NCBI GenBank assembly: GCA_964621455.1
Contig: CAZULW010000001.1
Coordinates: forward strand, 1 to 64,000
Length of the DNA stretch: 64,000 nucleotides
Source: G020354025 sp964621455
GTDB lineage: Bacteria; Fidelibacterota; Marinisomatia; SCGC-AAA003-L08; TS1B11
Direction: 5' to 3'
How positions within the stretch are numbered: position 1 is the stretch's first letter; each line of letters opens with the position of its first letter. Below are positions 49,752-58,486 of this stretch, piece after piece. Both the position numbers and the translations under genes were made by a program. A model generated the notes under the pieces. It was not told the origin of the DNA. It saw nothing but the letters and a program-made list of their open reading frames with translations, and made no database searches.

Positions 49752-51032
49752 TCAACCTTCAGCGGGGGCTGCCGGTGGACGTCGTTTTCGGTGGGGCGCC
49801 GGTTTCCTTCCCTCAAGGAGCAGGTCCGCAGCTATGGTATCGGCCAGAAATATGCCCTGTTCCGTAAGCGAAAGCCGGTCGCCCGCGAGCGCCAGGTGGT
49901 CGGTCCACCGCTCCAGCTGGACCTCGAACTGATGGGCGAAGTCCATTACGCTGTCGTAGCCGAGATCGATCGTTACCGAGACCCCCCCGCTCAGCCGCAG
50001 TCCGAAGGCCAGCTTCTCGTTGTGCAGCTGGACGGGATCAAGCACCTCTTCCCCGGAGACCGGCGAGCGCCCTTCTGCAACGCACTTCAGGTACTCGTCC
50101 AGGCTACGCACGTTCCATGAGCGTCTGGCGCCATCGAACGAGTGAGCGGACGGGCCGAATCCCAGGTAGGGCTCAATGCGCCAGTAGTGAAGGTTATGGC
50201 GGCAGGCCTTCCCGTCACGGGCGAAGTTGCTGATTTCGTAAGCCCTATAACCCCTGCCCGGCAGATACTCCCTGGCCCGGGCGTACATGGCCGCGTCCAG
50301 GTCCTCGCGGGGCATGGCAACCTCACCCGCCGCTACCGTCGCGTATAGAGCCGTGCCCTTTTCCACGGTGAGCGAATAGGCCGAGATATGCTCCAGCCCC
50401 AGTTCCACCAGCGCGGCCAGATCGGACTGCCAGCGCCGCAGCGTCTGGCCGGGGATATTGAACAGGAGGTCGGCGTTGATGTTATCGAACCCGGCCCGGC
50501 GGGCGGCGTCGAAGGTCCGGTGGCAGTCCCGCGGATCGTGGAGCCGCCCCAGGAACTTGAGCAGGCCGGGATCGAAAGACTGGAAGCCCATGGAAAGCCG
50601 GTTGACCCCCAGGTCACGAAAGGCCCGCAACTTCTCCTCGGGCGCCTCGCCCGGGTTAGCCTCCAGGGTGAATTCCATAACCTGGCCCAGCCCCAGGGCC
50701 TGCTGCAGGGCGGTCACGATCCTTTCCAGGTGGCGGGGCGTGAGAAGGCTCGGTGTGCCGCCGCCGATATACAGGGTGTCGAACTGCCAACCGCGGACCC
50801 GGTCCGCCGCCCCGTAAATCTCTTCCACGATACAACCTACGAGCCGATCCATGGCGTTATCCCGATCAGCCAGGGAATAGAAGTCGCAATACCGGCACTT
50901 CGCCCTGCAGAAGGGAACGTGGATGTAGATGCCGGCGGTGGAGGATGTCAGCGAGGGGGTTGAACCGCTTCCCACCTCCACTGTAGCGCAAGCGGCATCG
51001 GCGCGGGATAGATGATCTCTTCCGGCAGACAA
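49752..51032 (-). CDS. hemW: HemW-like radical SAM protein (heme chaperone / coproporphyrinogen dehydrogenase-like)
   Basis: A 426-residue protein. The radical-SAM motif CRAKCRYCDF binds the 4Fe-4S cluster. The IYIHVPFC opening, GGGTPSLL, LEANPGE and a RLSMGFQSF segment are HemW hallmarks, and the C-terminal HemN-like domain holds EISNFARDGKACRHNLHYW. HemW proteins bind and deliver heme; true HemN activity is rarer and needs an additional motif. The frame opens with a TTG and the first 30 residues are unlike the family, so the real start may be an internal codon before AGIYIHVPFC. Confidence 0.88.
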   Translation of the reverse strand: MSAGRDHLSRADAACATVEVGSGSTPSLTSSTAGIYIHVPFCRAKCRYCDFYSLADRDNAMDRLVGCIVEEIYGAADRVRGWQFDTLYIGGGTPSLLTPRHLERIVTALQQALGLGQVMEFTLEANPGEAPEEKLRAFRDLGVNRLSMGFQSFDPGLLKFLGRLHDPRDCHRTFDAARRAGFDNINADLLFNIPGQTLRRWQSDLAALVELGLEHISAYSLTVEKGTALYATVAAGEVAMPREDLDAAMYARAREYLPGRGYRAYEISNFARDGKACRHNLHYWRIEPYLGFGPSAHSFDGARRSWNVRSLDEYLKCVAEGRSPVSGEEVLDPVQLHNEKLAFGLRLSGGVSVTIDLGYDSVMDFAHQFEVQLERWTDHLALAGDRLSLTEQGIFLADTIAADLLLEGRKPAPHRKRRPPAAPAEG

Positions 51033-51227
51033 ATTACAGTTTTTCTGTTCACCAGCCGGGGTTCACCCGGAGAGGCGTCAAATTTATGGGAACTTTTTAC
51101 CCACCCGGTCTTTTAAATATTTGAGATTGAATACTTTGACAGGTCGAAAAACTTCTTGTAGTCCTTCTCATATACCTCCCAGGATACTCCTCCGGTAGAG
51201 GGAGTATCCCCCCTGCACTGGCACAAT
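51033..51227. other. Intergenic stretch with a hairpin
   Basis: No gene. It contains a 9-bp inverted repeat (ggatactcc / ggagtatcc, 51182-51209) just past the symporter stop, but no T-run follows on the minus strand. One copy of the 31-nt dispersed motif starts near 51088. Confidence 0.45.
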
Positions 51228-52787
51228 CTACCCAGCCTGCACGGGGCGGCAGTCGCCTGATTGCCGTCCCGTCTTTTTATCGGGTAACGGGCTATCACCG
51301 CTATTCATCGGCGTTTGCCCGGCGGCAGGTACAGACCTTCCCAGGATAGGAACAAGGATCATGGTCACCAGCAGGCCGGGCAGCATCGGCTGAAGGCCGA
51401 AGGGGTAGGTCTCCCCCCCACCGCCCAACCACCGCATAACACCGGGCGTGAGCAGCCAGAGCCCGGCAGTGAGCACACCGGCAAGGCCGACAGTCAGCGC
51501 TGCCGTGTCGGACAGGGTCAGCCGGGGGTGGAAGGTAAGGAGAATGGGCAGCAGCAACCCGGGCACCAGGAGCATCCCCAGAGTATACCATAGCTCGACC
51601 ACCGACGGCATACTTATGGCCAGAATATACCCGATGATGCCACTGGCGACGATTCCCCACCTGATGCGCTGGCGTTCGGCATCCGTCCGCCGGCCTCGCC
51701 CGTGGCTAGGGCCAGGGTTGGTGGATTCTCCACCCGGGGCTGCAAAATCACGGCCCAGGGTGGTGGCGCCGATAAACACGAATGAGTCAATTGTACTCAT
51801 GATCACAGCTAGCAGGGCCGCGAAAAAGAATCCCCGCAGGCCCACGGGCAGGACAGCTGCACCGAGCAATGGATAAGCCGCCACCGGCCCGGCCGACAAA
51901 CCCGTCAGGTCGGGGAGCCGGGAAACGGCATAAAGTCCGGTGGCTGTGGTCAGCAGGTCAAAGACGAGCCAGAAGCCGACGCTGATGAGAATACCCCTGG
52001 CGGCGGTTCTGCCGGTGCGGGCCGCCGCACAGCGCTGGTAGAATCCGGGGTCCACAAAGGTCCAGCTGGCGATAAGGAACCAGACGATAATCACCTGCCA
52101 GCTCAGGTGCTCGGCACCCCGCCAGTCGCGGTAACCGGCGGGCAATCCTTGCCACATGTGCGGCAGGGATTCATCCGCCATCAGGAAGCCCAGCAGGACA
52201 GCGAATCCCACGAACATGAGGATGAACTGGAGCAGATCGGTGCGCACCACCGCCTGAAAGCCTCCCCGCCACAGATAGATGGTGCTGAATATGGTTCCCA
52301 GGAGAATCGCCACCCACAGGTCCAGCCCCAGCAGAAAGTTCAGCATAACACCGAGCATCAGAAGGTACGGGGCCGGTGTCGTAAGCAGGAACACCAGGGC
52401 GGCGCTGAACCGGGCGGAGCGGGGCCCGAAACTTTGCCGGAAACGCTCCGGGATGGTAAGGGCATCACCACCCCGAATGCGAGCGGCGAGGAAGAGGGCA
52501 TATAAAATGGCAAAGACATAATAAGGCAAACCGAAGACTACCAGGTTCACCACGCCGTTAAGGTAAGTGAACTCCCCCACCCCCAGTATACCGCCATACC
52601 AGGTGGAAACCAGGGTTGCCACGAAAGGGACCAGCGTGAGGCGGCGACCGCCCAACAGATAGTTTTCCACCCGGGCCGCCGGTGAGAGCCGTGATCGCAG
52701 GCCCAGGTAAAGAATGCCGCCCACGTACAGGGCTATGATACCCAGGTCAAGGGGAGGAAGCCGGGCGCTCTCCCAGGGAACCTCCAT
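51228..52787 (-). CDS. Sodium:solute symporter (SSS family)
   Basis: A 519-residue polytopic membrane protein with roughly 13 hydrophobic segments from LDLGIIALYVGGILYLGL to the C-terminal VTMILVPILG. The YLLGGRRLTLVPFVATLVSTWYGGILGVGEF segment (positions about 43-73) matches the SSS family core. It imports a solute with Na+. It lies 14 nt after the thiamine pyrophosphokinase gene on the same strand, so the pair is probably co-transcribed. A thiamine or thiamine-precursor substrate is therefore plausible but unproved. The C-terminal tail is charged and cytosolic. Confidence 0.85.
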   Translation of the reverse strand: MEVPWESARLPPLDLGIIALYVGGILYLGLRSRLSPAARVENYLLGGRRLTLVPFVATLVSTWYGGILGVGEFTYLNGVVNLVVFGLPYYVFAILYALFLAARIRGGDALTIPERFRQSFGPRSARFSAALVFLLTTPAPYLLMLGVMLNFLLGLDLWVAILLGTIFSTIYLWRGGFQAVVRTDLLQFILMFVGFAVLLGFLMADESLPHMWQGLPAGYRDWRGAEHLSWQVIIVWFLIASWTFVDPGFYQRCAAARTGRTAARGILISVGFWLVFDLLTTATGLYAVSRLPDLTGLSAGPVAAYPLLGAAVLPVGLRGFFFAALLAVIMSTIDSFVFIGATTLGRDFAAPGGESTNPGPSHGRGRRTDAERQRIRWGIVASGIIGYILAISMPSVVELWYTLGMLLVPGLLLPILLTFHPRLTLSDTAALTVGLAGVLTAGLWLLTPGVMRWLGGGGETYPFGLQPMLPGLLVTMILVPILGRSVPAAGQTPMNSGDSPLPDKKTGRQSGDCRPVQAG

Positions 52788-52801
52788 CGGGGGACGCCCC
52801 T

Positions 52802-53434
52802 TCAGGCTCCCGGCGGATAGGCTTGGTAGACCAGCACGGCGCCCCCTGAGACCTCTACGGTGAAGGCCGGCCCCAGGCTGCGATTGGAAATCCCTTTATG
52901 GGGCGCGGAAAGAGGGGCGTCCTGGAGGGAGTACGCCAGCCCGGAAGTAGTGATCCGGACCCGTGAGGATTCAGGGAAGAGGGATACGTCCTGGCCTTCA
53001 AAGGAGCCAATAGATCGGGTGGCACGGAGCACGGTGAACTGTCCCGTATCAGTGAGCAGAGTTAAATCCAGATCGAAGTCGGTCCAGAGCAAGAGCAGAT
53101 TGCCCAGGCTGTGATCGTCGCGCAGGCCGGTAGCACCGAGGATGGTCACTTCTTTCGCTCCCTTTCCAACGGCCCACCGGAGGGCTTTTTCCAGGTCATT
53201 GGATTGTTGCGAGGGAAGTTCCACCAGCCGATCGTGGAGGGCGGAGCGGGCCTCTTCGCTGAGTGAATCGAGATCGCCCACCACAGCATCAGGCTCCGGG
53301 GATCGCCCAACCAGCTTATTCGCCGCTCCATCACAGCAGATCAGCGTACCGGCCCCGTGCAGCGCTTCGAGAGGGCGATGATGCGTGGGGAAAGCGCCAT
53401 CCGCCAGGATCACTACCGGCGGGCTCAGGGGCAT
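52802..53434 (-). CDS. Thiamine pyrophosphokinase
   Basis: A 210-residue protein of the TPK fold. The catalytic domain has ILADGAFP, ICCDGAANKL, PDAVVGDLDSLSEEAR and a GLRDDHSLGNL segment. The C-terminal thiamine-binding domain has GLAYSLQDAPLS and GISNRS. It phosphorylates thiamine to TPP with ATP. It sits between the M61 peptidase gene (6 nt downstream of that stop) and the sodium symporter, on the same strand. No TPP riboswitch is recognised upstream. Confidence 0.88.
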   Translation of the reverse strand: MPLSPPVVILADGAFPTHHRPLEALHGAGTLICCDGAANKLVGRSPEPDAVVGDLDSLSEEARSALHDRLVELPSQQSNDLEKALRWAVGKGAKEVTILGATGLRDDHSLGNLLLLWTDFDLDLTLLTDTGQFTVLRATRSIGSFEGQDVSLFPESSRVRITTSGLAYSLQDAPLSAPHKGISNRSLGPAFTVEVSGGAVLVYQAYPPGA

Positions 53435-53440
53435 GGCGGC

Positions 53441-55387
53441 TTACTCCCAGGGGGCCTGGAGCCAGCCGGTATAGAGTTTTACCTGCTGATCGGTGGGAGG
53501 CTCCACCTTCACAATGGACACCATATCGTAGGGCGGCGGCGTGGGCCTGACGGTGAAGGTCAGCATGATACCATCCCGATTCACCACCAGCGTGGCCTCC
53601 TTGTCCTGGCTGCGCGAGGCCAGAATCCGCGCGGCTGAGGCACCGAGGAGGCGGAAGTTGTCAATGGCTATGAGCTCATCGTGCACGCTCAGACCCGCGC
53701 GGGCCGCCGGTGTATCACGGTCAATTCGCGTGATCACCAACCGGCCGCCCTCCTCGCGTGTTTGAAAACCATAATAGGCCCTGGCGGAATCTCCCGGACT
53801 GGTGTAGCCCCGGACCAGCATCAGGCCGAAGGGTTCCAGGATCGGCTGCCAGTCTATCTCCGCGGTGGTGGTGACATACTGGAACACGTCATCGAGGGCG
53901 TGCCCCGCCACCGAATCGCATACCGCCCGGAAATCTTCGTGGCTGTAGCCCTGCCCGGTCTCCAGGTAGTCCTGCCACAGGAGGCGGAAGACATCATCCA
54001 GTCCCCGCTCGCCATTGGTGGCGGCCCGAATGGTCAGGTCCAGGGCCAGGCCCACCAGGCTGCCTTTGGTGTAGTATGAAATAGTGGTGTTGGGGCTGTT
54101 CACATCGGACCGGTAATACTTGATCCAGGCATCAAAGGACGCCTGCTGAAGGGTCTGGTGGTGGCGGCCGGGGGTCGATTCGATCCTTTTGATATCCCCG
54201 GCCAGCAGGTCGAGGTAGTCTTCCGTCGTAAGCAGGTCGGCCCGCCGCAGCAAGAGCCGGTCATAGTAAGAGGTAAGCCCTTCCGCCACCCACAGCAGGG
54301 TGGAATAGTTTTCGCTGTCATAGTCAAAGGGTCCCAGAGAATGCGGCCGCAGGCGCTTGACGTTGTAAGCATGAAACACTTCGTGCGCCACCACCTCCAG
54401 GTACCGCCGGTAGTCCGCTTCAGGGCTGAACGTCCACCGGGAAACAATCAGGTGGGTGGAGTTGAGGTGCTCGAGGCTCCCGCCGCGCCTGTCCCGCAGC
54501 TGGAGAAAAATTGTATAGTCCTGGTAGGGGACGGAACCAAAGATATCGTGGATTTCCCGGACAAGCTTGCCCGTGTCGGTCAGGAGGCGGTCCGGGTCGT
54601 AGTTCCCCTGGCCGGAAATGGCGTACCGATGGGGCACCCCGCTGACCTCGAAGTCAAGTACCGTGTGGTTGCCCATCATGATCGGAGAATCAACCAGCAC
54701 ATCTAAGTTTTGGGCCCTGAATACGGGACTCCTCCCCCCTACCCAGGGCAGGGCGGAAGTGACCTGACTCCAGCTGCGCGGCTGGTTGATCACCACCAGG
54801 CTTTCCTGCGACTTCATCCCCTCAGGATAGATAAACACGCTGGCCCCGTTGAGCATCGCTCCATCCGTGTCCACGAAGCTGGTGCGGTGATTGGGCTCGA
54901 AGGCGTACACCTTATAGCGAATGAATACGCGCCGCTGCCCGTTCAATTCCACCCGCCAGGTATTTTTATTCACCTTGGCCACCGGCAGGTCCCGCAGGAT
55001 GGCTCTAGCGGTGAAATCAACAACATTGCGCGAGAATTCCCGGATAAGATAGCTCCCCGGGGTCCACACCGCCATTTTGAAGTCCTGGTATTCCTTTCCC
55101 CGCAGGCCGTCCACTTCCAGGTCCACTGTGATATAATGTTCCGCACGATCCTCAAAACTCAGGGTATAAGTGATCCTGCCAAAAACCGGAGCCGCCATGA
55201 GAAGGAGTGCCAATAGAGCGCGATACAGGTCCCCTGCCGCTGCAACGCCCGAAGCCGGTTCCAATGCAGCGGGGGAATCGGCGCATTCGCTTCTACTTCG
55301 CCACGTGCAGCATTCGCGGTGAGATTTCCCCTGCGTCAGGTTCTTGAATAATAGATTTAGCGCTGGCATCTTATACACTGTCCCCAT
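53441..55387 (-). CDS. M61 family (glycyl aminopeptidase-like) metallopeptidase with PDZ domain
   Basis: A 648-residue protein. An N-terminal beta-rich domain (about 70-250) precedes the catalytic domain with the zinc motif HEVFHAYNVKRLRP (HExxH, near 335) and the downstream WVAEGLTSYYDRL glutamate. A PDZ domain lies at about 530-620 (REEGGRLVITRIDRDTPAARAGL). It is probably exported: a hydrophobic stretch (ALLALLLMAAPVFG) at about residue 60 looks like a signal peptide, so the true start may be internal and the first 50 residues not translated. It heads the block with thiamine pyrophosphokinase and the symporter. Confidence 0.85.
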   Translation of the reverse strand: MGTVYKMPALNLLFKNLTQGKSHRECCTWRSRSECADSPAALEPASGVAAAGDLYRALLALLLMAAPVFGRITYTLSFEDRAEHYITVDLEVDGLRGKEYQDFKMAVWTPGSYLIREFSRNVVDFTARAILRDLPVAKVNKNTWRVELNGQRRVFIRYKVYAFEPNHRTSFVDTDGAMLNGASVFIYPEGMKSQESLVVINQPRSWSQVTSALPWVGGRSPVFRAQNLDVLVDSPIMMGNHTVLDFEVSGVPHRYAISGQGNYDPDRLLTDTGKLVREIHDIFGSVPYQDYTIFLQLRDRRGGSLEHLNSTHLIVSRWTFSPEADYRRYLEVVAHEVFHAYNVKRLRPHSLGPFDYDSENYSTLLWVAEGLTSYYDRLLLRRADLLTTEDYLDLLAGDIKRIESTPGRHHQTLQQASFDAWIKYYRSDVNSPNTTISYYTKGSLVGLALDLTIRAATNGERGLDDVFRLLWQDYLETGQGYSHEDFRAVCDSVAGHALDDVFQYVTTTAEIDWQPILEPFGLMLVRGYTSPGDSARAYYGFQTREEGGRLVITRIDRDTPAARAGLSVHDELIAIDNFRLLGASAARILASRSQDKEATLVVNRDGIMLTFTVRPTPPPYDMVSIVKVEPPTDQQVKLYTGWLQAPWE

Positions 55388-55510
55388 TTCTACATTATCC
55401 CTGTTTCAATTGCAGACTGATAGGTGGGAAAATACTTCGATTGGCGGGCTAAATCCACCCCGAAAGTTACAAAGCCGCTGAAGCGGTTATTAATGCGTCG
55501 TAACATCATA

Positions 55511-56521
55511 TCAGCCTATTACTTTGCCGTCCCAGAGAGACCCCTGTGTTTGATAATCCCTGACGACCTGCCCGTCGGCGAGTGACCTGACCCGCACACC
55601 CTTGCGGATGATAAACCGCGGCTGGCAGCGCTCCATCTCCCGCGTATAGCGCTCGTTTCCCTTGAACCAGGCGTGGAGCTCATCATTCAGGGGCTGGACC
55701 ATCTCGGAGGGCCGCCAGCGGTAAGGCCGACCTGTGCCATGCTCCAGCAGGTCGCCCCACTGCTCACCCCAGGCCACTTCCGCCCGCCCGAACCTTTTTG
55801 CCGCCCGCTTCAGGGCCAGGAGCTCGGCCTGGACCCTGGGCGACAGGGCCAGATAGTACCTCAAGAAAAACAGTGCCGAGTGAAGGTTGGCGGGTACCGT
55901 GACAACCCCGCTCAGGCGCAGGACCCTGGCCATCTGGGCTATGAGGCTCAGGACCATGTCTCCCAGAGCCAGTCCGGGATGCTCCTGCTGCGGCAGGGCC
56001 GGGTGATCCCCATCGAACCGGCGATGGGGGTTTTGCAGGAGGACCCATTCCAGGTGCAGACAGGGGTGCCGGTTATTCTCCGCTACCGGCTCAAGGGTAC
56101 GGGCAAGGAGGGTGCGGCGAAACACCAGCTCCGCCAACAATCTGCCAGAAGTGATTTCCCCATCATAGAGGCGCAGGATATGGCGATAGGCATCGCTCAG
56201 TTCCAGGTCGAGGAGGGGGTGGCCGATACCCTGCTCGGCCAGCGCATCCAGCAGCCCGTACTCACCGAACAGGTCCATGATAGCCAGATCGCCGTATACC
56301 CCCAGGAATAGATTGCTGCTGCTCCCGCTGGTCAGGTCCTCGAAGAGATCCCATTCGCCCAGCTGGGATGAGCGGCCCCGGGGATAGTCACGGAGCTTCC
56401 TGGAGATGCGGGCAAACTTGCGGTGGTACCGGGAACGCTTCAAATTCGTGTGGTCAATATATTTACGGTCTGTCTCACTGCGGACGTTGAGGCTGCCGCA
56501 ACCCCTGAAAAGACTGTCCAT
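55511..56521 (-). CDS. Unknown 336-residue protein
   Basis: Starts at ATG 56521. The N-terminal part is basic (KRSRYHRKFARISRKLRDY), suggesting nucleic-acid or membrane contact. The middle is helical with acidic patches (GEYGLLDALAEQGIGHPLLDLEL). The C-terminal part has YRWRPSEMVQPLNDELHAWFKG and ends VRDYQTQGSLWDGKVIG. No signal peptide or membrane helix and no known family recognised. It lies between the M61 block and the HIT gene, all minus strand, with its own gaps on both sides. No function is proposed. Confidence 0.65.
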   Translation of the reverse strand: MDSLFRGCGSLNVRSETDRKYIDHTNLKRSRYHRKFARISRKLRDYPRGRSSQLGEWDLFEDLTSGSSSNLFLGVYGDLAIMDLFGEYGLLDALAEQGIGHPLLDLELSDAYRHILRLYDGEITSGRLLAELVFRRTLLARTLEPVAENNRHPCLHLEWVLLQNPHRRFDGDHPALPQQEHPGLALGDMVLSLIAQMARVLRLSGVVTVPANLHSALFFLRYYLALSPRVQAELLALKRAAKRFGRAEVAWGEQWGDLLEHGTGRPYRWRPSEMVQPLNDELHAWFKGNERYTREMERCQPRFIIRKGVRVRSLADGQVVRDYQTQGSLWDGKVIG

Positions 56522-56689
56522 CCATAAGCAGCCCCTTCATGAACCAGCCATAGACCGGCAGGCAGCAAGGGGGCGCTTGAAGCTGCCTGTATCCCGTTTA
56601 ACTTATGCACGGGAAAAATGATCCGGGCCGGCACCGGCCCCTGACCACCGCCTTTTCCAGCCGGCGGCGGACTAGCCGATTCCAGTACC

Positions 56690-57031
56690 CTACCCCGGCG
56701 GCCAGCGCATGGGACGACCGCCCAGGACGTGAAAGTGCAGGTGAAAAACGGACTGGCCGGCGCTCGATCCTGAATTGGCCACTACCCGGTACCCTTCCGC
56801 GATACCCTCCTGTTCGGTAAGCCGGACGATTACTCCGTGGATGTGCCCGACAAGGCCCTCGTCCTCGGCGGCCAGGTCCTGCAGCCTGGTAATTGGCTTA
56901 CGCGGCACCACCAGGAAGTGCACCGGCGCCTGCGGGTTCACGTCCCGGAAGGCCACACACTGGTCGTCCTCGTAGATGATGTCGGCGGGGATTTCCTTGT
57001 TGATGATCTTGCTAAAGATGGTAGCACTCAT
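56690..57031 (-). CDS. HIT-family (HinT-like) nucleotide hydrolase
   Basis: A 113-residue protein of the histidine-triad family. It has FSKIINKEIPADIIYEDDQ, FRDVNPQAPVHFLVVPRKPI and the catalytic triad HLHFHVLGG near the C-terminus. HinT-like proteins cleave nucleoside phosphoramidates or AMP-lysine. Length is typical. The end of the family motif is intact (GGRPMRWPPG). It is 60 nt before the outer-membrane-like gene on the same strand. Confidence 0.93.
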   Translation of the reverse strand: MSATIFSKIINKEIPADIIYEDDQCVAFRDVNPQAPVHFLVVPRKPITRLQDLAAEDEGLVGHIHGVIVRLTEQEGIAEGYRVVANSGSSAGQSVFHLHFHVLGGRPMRWPPG

Positions 57032-57091
57032 GGGATCTCCTTCAGGTTTTCACTTCTCTATCCAGACGCGGCGCACAAGGAACCAGGCGGG

Positions 57092-57712
57092 TTATAAGGA
57101 ATACGAGACCCCCAGCTGCATTTCAGAAACTTGCATGCCGGGGGAAAATGTGTTGTCCCCATCAACATAAAACCCAGACGCACTGAGAGCTTTCCATTTA
57201 TACACCAGGGTCAGGTTCAGCGGCAGGCCAGTAATTCTTTCCACCTCTATTTGCAGCAAAAAACCCAAGCCGAACTTATCCTGCTCTGATGTCAACCTAC
57301 GGCCGGAGTCCATCCCCCTTTTTCTGGCGCCGACCGTATTGGTACTCACGCTGCTACCAAGACCGACCTCCAGCCTGGAAAAACGCAAGGCGGGGTATAT
57401 AAAGATCAGCTCCAGAGATCGGAGATAACCGCGGTTCTCAATAGTCTCTATGATGTGCTCTTCGGGAGGGCTGGGTGGACCATATTTCGGGATTTCACCC
57501 ACATAGTCAGTCTCCCGGGAGTACGCGGCGAAGTTAACACTCACATCGAGTTTTCCCACCAGGGGTTGAGACAGCGAAAGGCTGATGCCGTATGGATTGC
57601 CGAGATCAGCATGAGTAGACCACATCCTGCCACCCACGATAGCCAGCTCCTGACCGGCTGCCGTGCACGAAAGCGCGACGAAAAGGATTACAAAAGCCGG
57701 AGCACGATTCAT
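57092..57712 (-). CDS. Probable outer-membrane beta-barrel protein, unknown
   Basis: The ATG at 57712 (MNRAPAFVILFVALSCTAAGQ) gives a signal peptide; an in-frame Met five codons upstream is less likely. The 206-residue product has alternating hydrophobic strands ending in aromatic residues (LELIFIYPALRF, LGLGSSVS, FGLGFLLQIEVE, LNLTLVYKWKAL) and ends in LGVSYSL, the C-terminal aromatic/hydrophobic signal used by barrel assembly. It looks like an 8-stranded-type barrel. No family recognised. Confidence 0.65.
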   Translation of the reverse strand: MNRAPAFVILFVALSCTAAGQELAIVGGRMWSTHADLGNPYGISLSLSQPLVGKLDVSVNFAAYSRETDYVGEIPKYGPPSPPEEHIIETIENRGYLRSLELIFIYPALRFSRLEVGLGSSVSTNTVGARKRGMDSGRRLTSEQDKFGLGFLLQIEVERITGLPLNLTLVYKWKALSASGFYVDGDNTFSPGMQVSEMQLGVSYSL

Positions 57713-57749
57713 TGTTAGCTGACACACGGCAAGCGCGCAGGTGGAAGGC

Positions 57750-58337
57750 TTACTTTGCTATTCCCTTCCCGCCCAGCAGCTTCCACCCCAAAGGCAGCAG
57801 CAGCGCCGCCGCTGCTATCTTCACAACCGCGCCGGGAATAAAAGGATACAGCCCCGCAGCCAGCACGTTGTCAGCCCCGGTAAACAGCGCCAGCCAGGCC
57901 AGCCCCGCCGCGTAGATGGCCGCCGTTCCCAGGAGCATGGCTGCCATGGTGGTCCCGATCCGCCGGTCCCAACCACGCTCGGCCAGCAGACCTGTCAGGG
58001 CGGCGCCGGCCACAAAGCCCAGCAGGTAGCCGCCGGTGGGCCCCAGGAAATAGGCCACGCCGGCTCCGCCCGCGGCAAACACGGGCAGCCCGGCCATTCC
58101 CTGGGCCAGGTACAGCAGCATACTGATACCACCGCGCACGCCACCCAGGAGGGCTCCTACCAGGAGAACCGCCAGGGTCTGGGCGGTAACGGGCACAGGG
58201 CTGAACGGCAGGGGAAAAGCAACCCGGGCGCTGAGGGCCACCAGGAGAGTGCCTCCTATTATCAGGGTCAGGTCGTAAAGCCAAACCAGGCGCCGTGCCT
58301 GGGGCCGCAAGAGGTCGGCATAGGTGGCGCAAGTCAT
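57750..58337 (-). CDS. bioY: BioY biotin transporter (S component)
   Basis: A 195-residue membrane protein with the BioY signature: VAFPLPFSPVPVTAQTLAVLL, GALLGGVRGGISMLLYLAQGMAGLPVFA, FLGPTGGYLLGFV. About six helices. It captures biotin, alone or with an ECF energising module (EcfA and EcfT are not in the window). The upstream region (58338-58486) shows no clear BirA operator. It is separated by 22 nt from the barrel-like gene downstream. Confidence 0.93.
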   Translation of the reverse strand: MTCATYADLLRPQARRLVWLYDLTLIIGGTLLVALSARVAFPLPFSPVPVTAQTLAVLLVGALLGGVRGGISMLLYLAQGMAGLPVFAAGGAGVAYFLGPTGGYLLGFVAGAALTGLLAERGWDRRIGTTMAAMLLGTAAIYAAGLAWLALFTGADNVLAAGLYPFIPGAVVKIAAAALLLPLGWKLLGGKGIAK

Positions 58338-58486
58338 GAATGTCTCCTTCTCAATTCCTCCGGCAGTTCAAGATATGGAACGAGTGCATCCTGGCGTCAG
58401 CGTCCTGATCCACTCATGAAATGTTAATTTAGGCTGCTCATAGACGGTTACCAAATAACTCCTGCACTCCTGCGCCCAATCCATCG
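58338..58486. other. Intergenic region upstream of bioY
   Basis: No gene and no clear biotin operator. It is expected to carry the bioY promoter. Confidence 0.3.

Noticed and set aside
51182..51209. Hairpin past the symporter gene as terminator
   Set aside because: Good 9-bp stem but no T-run on the minus strand, so not called as a terminator.
53435..55500. Possible TPP riboswitch near the thiamine pyrophosphokinase gene
   Set aside because: No room directly upstream (6-nt gap) and no recognisable thi-box sequence before the M61 gene.
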